Positions 60,510 to 64,000 of a stretch of DNA of 64,000 bases are shown in pieces. The notes under the pieces were generated by a model. It saw only the letters and a list, made by a program, of their open reading frames with translations. It was not told the DNA's origin and did no database searches. The translations under genes and the position numbers were made by a program. Within the stretch, counting starts at the first letter, position 1; every line of letters starts with the position of its first letter. The stretch is taken from positions 124,001-188,000 of the forward strand of contig NZ_BOMN01000023.1 of assembly GCF_016862215.1 (NCBI RefSeq). Direction: 5' to 3'. The DNA comes from Winogradskya humida. GTDB lineage: Bacteria; Actinomycetota; Actinomycetes; Mycobacteriales; Micromonosporaceae.

Positions 60510-61645
60510 GCTTCTTCCTGAGTTACGCACACTCGGCGCCGCTCACCGACGCGGGGCGCCGGGACACCGATACCGATTATTGGGTACGCCGCTGCTTCAA
60601 CGACCTGTCCCAGGAGGTCGCGGCGCTGCTGTCCACCGACCCGGGCCGCGTCGGGTTCGTCGACTACCTCGTGGAGCCCGGCGCCGACTGGAAGGCCATG
60701 CTCACCGACAGCCTGGGCCGGGCGGAGGTGTTCGTCCCGCTCTACTCGCCGGGCTACTTCAACAAGTCGTGGCCGCTGCGCGAGCGTGCCACGTTCCTCG
60801 ACCGGATCGCGCGGGCCTTCGCGGACCGCCCCGACCGGGCCCGCGCGCACGTCGTGCCGGTCCTGTGGATCCCGCTGCCGTCTTGGGACAAGATCCCGGA
60901 GCTGAACGCCGCTCTGACGCTCGGCGCCGGCATCCCCGAGTACGCGGAGAACGGCCTGCGCGCCCTGTGCATGCTGGCGTCCTACCGGGAGCAGTACCGC
61001 AGGGTCCTCAACCGGCTCGCCCACCGGATCGTGGAGGTCACCGAGCGCGGCGAGTTGCCCCCGGGCGAGGTGACGCCGCTGAACGAGATCGCCCTGCCCG
61101 ACCAGATGACCAACGAGACCCCGTTCGTCGTCGGGGTGATCGGCGAGCGGTCCGGCTGGCGGCCGTTCGGCGCGGCGCAGGACCCGCCGGTCGCGGAGTA
61201 CGTCGCGAATGTCGCCGAACGCCTCGGGCTGCCGACCCGGATCATCGACCGCCCCCTCGACCTGAAAGCCGTGGACAACTCGCCCGCGGTGATCCTCGTG
61301 GACCCCAGGGCGGTCGACCGCGACGATGCTCTCGGTGAACTGCGGGGCCACCTGCACCCCTGGGTGACGACGGTGGTGGTGACCGACCGTCATGAGCCGC
61401 GTTATCTCCAGGGCGGGGCCGACGCCGCCGGACGGGCGGTGACCCGGCTGACGGCGCTCGGCGCTCACCGCGTACACCAGGCATTCGAAGTGGAGGAACT
61501 GGCCGACATGATGCCGTCCGCGGTGAGCGAGGCACGCCGGCAGTATCTCCGCCGCGAATCCGTTCACGTTCCGGGCGGGTCCCCCCGTCCGCGGCTCGGC
61601 GACGGTGACCCGCCGCCGGCACCCGGGAAGGGCATCGATGGCTGA
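60506..61645 (+). CDS. fxsC: FxsC-like TIR protein (second)
   Basis: The 379-residue protein begins MSFFLSYAHSAPLTDAGRRD, a TIR-like first strand, and keeps TIR-type elements DWKAMLTDSLGRAEVFVPLY near 68-87, then SPGYFNKSWPLRERATF. A second domain (about 205-355) starts ETPFVVGVIGERSGWRPFGA near 207-226 and matches the C-terminal region of FxsC; residues 355-379 are Pro/Gly-rich. It is about twice the length of the first TIR-like protein. Its ATG overlaps the previous stop by four bases and its end overlaps the next gene by eight. Role in the peptide system is unknown. Confidence 0.87.
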   Translation: MSFFLSYAHSAPLTDAGRRDTDTDYWVRRCFNDLSQEVAALLSTDPGRVGFVDYLVEPGADWKAMLTDSLGRAEVFVPLYSPGYFNKSWPLRERATFLDRIARAFADRPDRARAHVVPVLWIPLPSWDKIPELNAALTLGAGIPEYAENGLRALCMLASYREQYRRVLNRLAHRIVEVTERGELPPGEVTPLNEIALPDQMTNETPFVVGVIGERSGWRPFGAAQDPPVAEYVANVAERLGLPTRIIDRPLDLKAVDNSPAVILVDPRAVDRDDALGELRGHLHPWVTTVVVTDRHEPRYLQGGADAAGRAVTRLTALGAHRVHQAFEVEELADMMPSAVSEARRQYLRRESVHVPGGSPRPRLGDGDPPPAPGKGIDG

Positions 61646-64000
61646 GCACCGGCACGGCAAAGTGGTGACGTTCTACTCGTTCAAGGGGGGAACCGGCCGG
61701 ACAATGGCGCTGGCCAACGTCGCCTGGATCCTCGCCGCGAACGGCAAACGCGTCCTCGTCGCCGACTGGGACCTCGAGTCACCGGGGCTGCACCGCTTCT
61801 TCCAGCCGTTCCTCGACACCGAGGCGATCGAGACGACCAGCGGTGTCATCGACATGATCCGCTCGTACGAGTGGCAGACGACCCGCGCCGAGGACCTGCG
61901 CGACGGCTGGCACCAGGAGCTCGCCCGGGTCAGCAAGTATGCGTTCTCGCTCGACTGGACGGAATTCCCCGGCGAGGGCCAGCTCGACTTCCTGTCCGCC
62001 GGCCGGCAGAACCAGAACTACGCGGCCAACCTCACCGGCATGAACTGGGACGACTTCTACGAGCGGCTCGGCGGGGGCGTGTTCCTCGACGCGTTGCGCG
62101 AGGACATGAAGGCGAACTACGACTACACGCTGATCGACAGCCGTACCGGGCTCAGCGACGTGGCCGACATCTGCACGATCCACCTCCCGGACGTGCTCGT
62201 CGACTGTTTCACGTTCAGCGAGCAGGGCATCGAGGGTGCGGCCCGGGTCGCCGCCGCGATCGCGAAACGCCGGTCGCCGCGCAGCGTACGCATCCTGCCG
62301 GTGCCAATGCGGGTCGACCCCGCGGAGAAGGACAAGGCCGACGCCGGGCGGGCCTTCGCCATGCAGCGTTTCCCCGGCATGCCGACCGGGATGACGGCCG
62401 GCGACCGCGATCGCTACTGGAACGCCGTCGAGGTGCCCTACCGGCCGTTCTACGCCTACGAGGAGACCCTCGCGACGTTCGGTGACCGGCCCGGTCAGTA
62501 CATGTCACTGCTCGCGGCCTACGAGATGCTCACCCGGCACCTCACCGACGGCGAGGTGGGATCGCTGCCGGCCATGGACGAGTCTCTGCGTACGCGCACA
62601 GTGGCGCGATTCCTGCGTCAGCTCTCCTTCGTCGAGGAGGAGGTGACGCTGCACTACGCCGCCGAGGACCAGGTCTGGGCCGAGTGGATCGGCGGGCTGC
62701 TCGCCGCGACCGGGATCCAGGTGCACGAGCCGGGCGCCGCCGGGTCCGGGGCCGGTCGCAGCCTGACCGTCGTCTCGCACGCCAACGCCGGGGAGCAGGC
62801 CGGGGTGGTGCCCCGCGACCGCAGCGACCCGCGGCCGCCGCTGGCCGTCTACGTCGAGGACGTCCCGAGGGTGCCGGCGTTCCCGATCGGCTCGTCCGCG
62901 TTCCTCAGCGGCACCACCCGGGACGCCGCCGTCGAACGCCTGCTCAAGCTGGTGGGACGCCCGCCCCTCGCCCCGGCCGACGTCGACTCGGCCGGGGTCC
63001 GGTTCCCCGGCGAGGCGGCGCTCGTGTTCAACCCGCTGGCCCGCAACGCCCGGTTCACCGGCCGGGAGAAGGACCTGCGCGAGCTGCGTTCCCGGCTGCG
63101 CGGCGGCAATCCGGTGGTGCTGTCCGGGCCGATGCCGGTGGCGTTGCAGGGCATGGGCGGCATCGGCAAGACCCAGGTCGCCCTCGAGTACGCCCACCGC
63201 TACAAAAATGCCTACGACGTGGTCTGGTGGATCGACGCGGAGCAGGTGATGTTCATCGACGTCGCGCTGGCCGAGCTGGGCGCGCGGCTCAACCTCCTGC
63301 TGCCCCAGACCAGCGTCCTGGACGCCGCGAAAGCCGTGGTCCACGCGCTGGAGCACGGCGACCCGTCGGCCCGCTGGCTGCTGATCTTCGACAACGCCGA
63401 GGACGTCGAGTCGGTCCTGAAGTTCGTGCCGCGCGGCCCCGGCCACGTCGTGATCACCTCCCGCAACAACCAGTGGGGTGACCGCGCGCAGACGGTGCAG
63501 ATCGACGTGTTCCAGCGCCGGGAGAGCATTGCCCACCTGCGCCAGCGGGTGCCGGGCATCAAGCTCGACCAGGCCGACCGGATCGCGGAGATCCTCGGTG
63601 ACCTGCCGATCGCGGTCGCCGCCGCCGGGGCCTGGCTCGCGGAGACCGGCGAACAGGTCGGCGAATACCTGAGCCACGTCGAGCAGCAGGGCCCCGGCGG
63701 TGCCGTGGACGAGGTGTGGGAGCTGTCGCTGGGGCTGCTGCGCAAACGGTCCGAGGCGGCGTACCGGCTGCTGCAGCTCTGCTCCGTGCTCGCACCGGAG
63801 ATCTCGCTGGACCTGATCTACAGCGACGAGCTCGCCGCGGCGCTGAGCTCCTACGACCCGCTGGTCTCCGAACGCGCCTACCGTGGCTCGCTGGTGCAGC
63901 ACATCAACCGCCTGGCCCTGCTGAAGCTCGACGTTGCCCGCAACCAGATCCAGGTGCACCGGCTGCTGCAGCACGTGCTGCGCAGCCGGATGAGCCCGCA
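61638..64000 (+). CDS. fxsT: Fxs-system ParA-like ATPase / TIR-like / NB-ARC protein (truncated by window)
   Basis: The frame is open for 787 codons and runs off the window. It has three parts. Residues 8-300 form a ParA/MinD-like ATPase with the deviant Walker A FYSFKGGTGRTMALANVAWI near 12-31 and YTLIDSRTGLSDVADICTIH near 164-183. Residues about 328-430 start VTLHYAAEDQVWAEWIGGLL, a TIR-like strand. Residues about 470-780 are an NB-ARC NTPase with LQGMGGIGKTQVALEYAHRY near 503-522, WLLIFDNAEDV and HVVITSRNNQWG. TPR repeats are expected beyond the edge, as in the FxSxx-COOH system TPR protein. ATG 61638 overlaps the fxsC end by eight bases. Confidence 0.85.
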   Translation, partial: MAEHRHGKVVTFYSFKGGTGRTMALANVAWILAANGKRVLVADWDLESPGLHRFFQPFLDTEAIETTSGVIDMIRSYEWQTTRAEDLRDGWHQELARVSKYAFSLDWTEFPGEGQLDFLSAGRQNQNYAANLTGMNWDDFYERLGGGVFLDALREDMKANYDYTLIDSRTGLSDVADICTIHLPDVLVDCFTFSEQGIEGAARVAAAIAKRRSPRSVRILPVPMRVDPAEKDKADAGRAFAMQRFPGMPTGMTAGDRDRYWNAVEVPYRPFYAYEETLATFGDRPGQYMSLLAAYEMLTRHLTDGEVGSLPAMDESLRTRTVARFLRQLSFVEEEVTLHYAAEDQVWAEWIGGLLAATGIQVHEPGAAGSGAGRSLTVVSHANAGEQAGVVPRDRSDPRPPLAVYVEDVPRVPAFPIGSSAFLSGTTRDAAVERLLKLVGRPPLAPADVDSAGVRFPGEAALVFNPLARNARFTGREKDLRELRSRLRGGNPVVLSGPMPVALQGMGGIGKTQVALEYAHRYKNAYDVVWWIDAEQVMFIDVALAELGARLNLLLPQTSVLDAAKAVVHALEHGDPSARWLLIFDNAEDVESVLKFVPRGPGHVVITSRNNQWGDRAQTVQIDVFQRRESIAHLRQRVPGIKLDQADRIAEILGDLPIAVAAAGAWLAETGEQVGEYLSHVEQQGPGGAVDEVWELSLGLLRKRSEAAYRLLQLCSVLAPEISLDLIYSDELAAALSSYDPLVSERAYRGSLVQHINRLALLKLDVARNQIQVHRLLQHVLRSRMSP

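Noticed and set aside
62505..63974. 489-codon minus-strand frame
   Set aside because: Antisense to the ParA-NB-ARC gene, whose motifs are unmistakable on the plus strand.
1..64000. tRNA, rRNA, CRISPR array, riboswitch
   Set aside because: I looked for tRNA-like TTCAA-type arms, regular spacer repeats and known riboswitch cores and saw none that would stand up; short non-coding RNAs cannot be excluded by reading alone.

Overview
The window is very GC-rich actinobacterial chromosome. Codons end almost always in G or C, GTG starts are common, and same-strand genes often overlap by four bases (GTGA or ATGA). The mix of genes points to a Micromonosporaceae / Actinoplanes-like organism, but no rRNA or other marker gene is present to prove it: MEDS-STAS and MEDS-ATPase regulators, ECF sigma factors, DUF574 methyltransferase, several GGDEF/EAL proteins, PASTA penicillin-binding protein, and an FxSxx-COOH peptide locus. 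No tRNA, rRNA or CRISPR array was seen.

Layout. 0-9 kb: MOSC protein, Cys-free ribosomal protein L31, a MEDS-STAS / MEDS-ATPase pair followed upstream by a broken fused copy of itself, glucose-6-phosphate dehydrogenase, an Ala-rich repeat protein, a GlxA-type regulator and a metallophosphoesterase. 9-21 kb: signalling block with a sigma factor - degenerate GGDEF/EAL - methyltransferase operon, a membrane diguanylate cyclase, a Thg1-like 3'-5' polymerase, an acyltransferase and an intact PAS-GGDEF-EAL protein. 21-31 kb: VWA protein, ECF sigma/membrane partner, SGNH lipoprotein, SDR, Ser/Thr kinase, orphan chemoreceptor, PPOX and siderophore-interacting proteins. 31-41 kb: TetR regulator with a tandem operator, PASTA PBP, glycosyltransferase, phosphotransferase-fold protein, orphan response regulator and a complete P450-ferredoxin-reductase-SDR operon. 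41-56 kb: an IS5-family element, lipoproteins, aminopeptidase N, a sugar-binding lipoprotein, PQ-loop protein, adenosine deaminase, ADP-ribosylglycohydrolase, a secreted pyroglutamyl-peptidase-like protein with altered active site, and a divergent EamA/MocR pair around a perfect palindrome.

56.5-64 kb is the most notable part: an Fxs (FxSxx-COOH) ribosomal-peptide locus. It has a 55-residue precursor ending FQSFI, a radical SAM/SPASM maturase fused to an HExxH domain, an AAC(3)-like acetyltransferase, two consecutive TIR-like proteins, and a large protein with a ParA-like ATPase, a TIR-like segment and an NB-ARC NTPase that runs off the end. All six genes point the same way and overlap or nearly touch. 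The NTPase and TIR parts resemble bacterial immune or signalling machinery, so this is a peptide-modification locus attached to a possible sensing/effector module.

A second notable signal is a family of about 100-bp non-coding repeats. It has one copy near position 300 and two tandem pairs between 15.9 and 16.5 kb. All five share a fixed-length architecture: TTGCG, 16 bases, CGCAACTTT, then TGTCAAG and GGGCAATCAT blocks. They match no repeat class I know.
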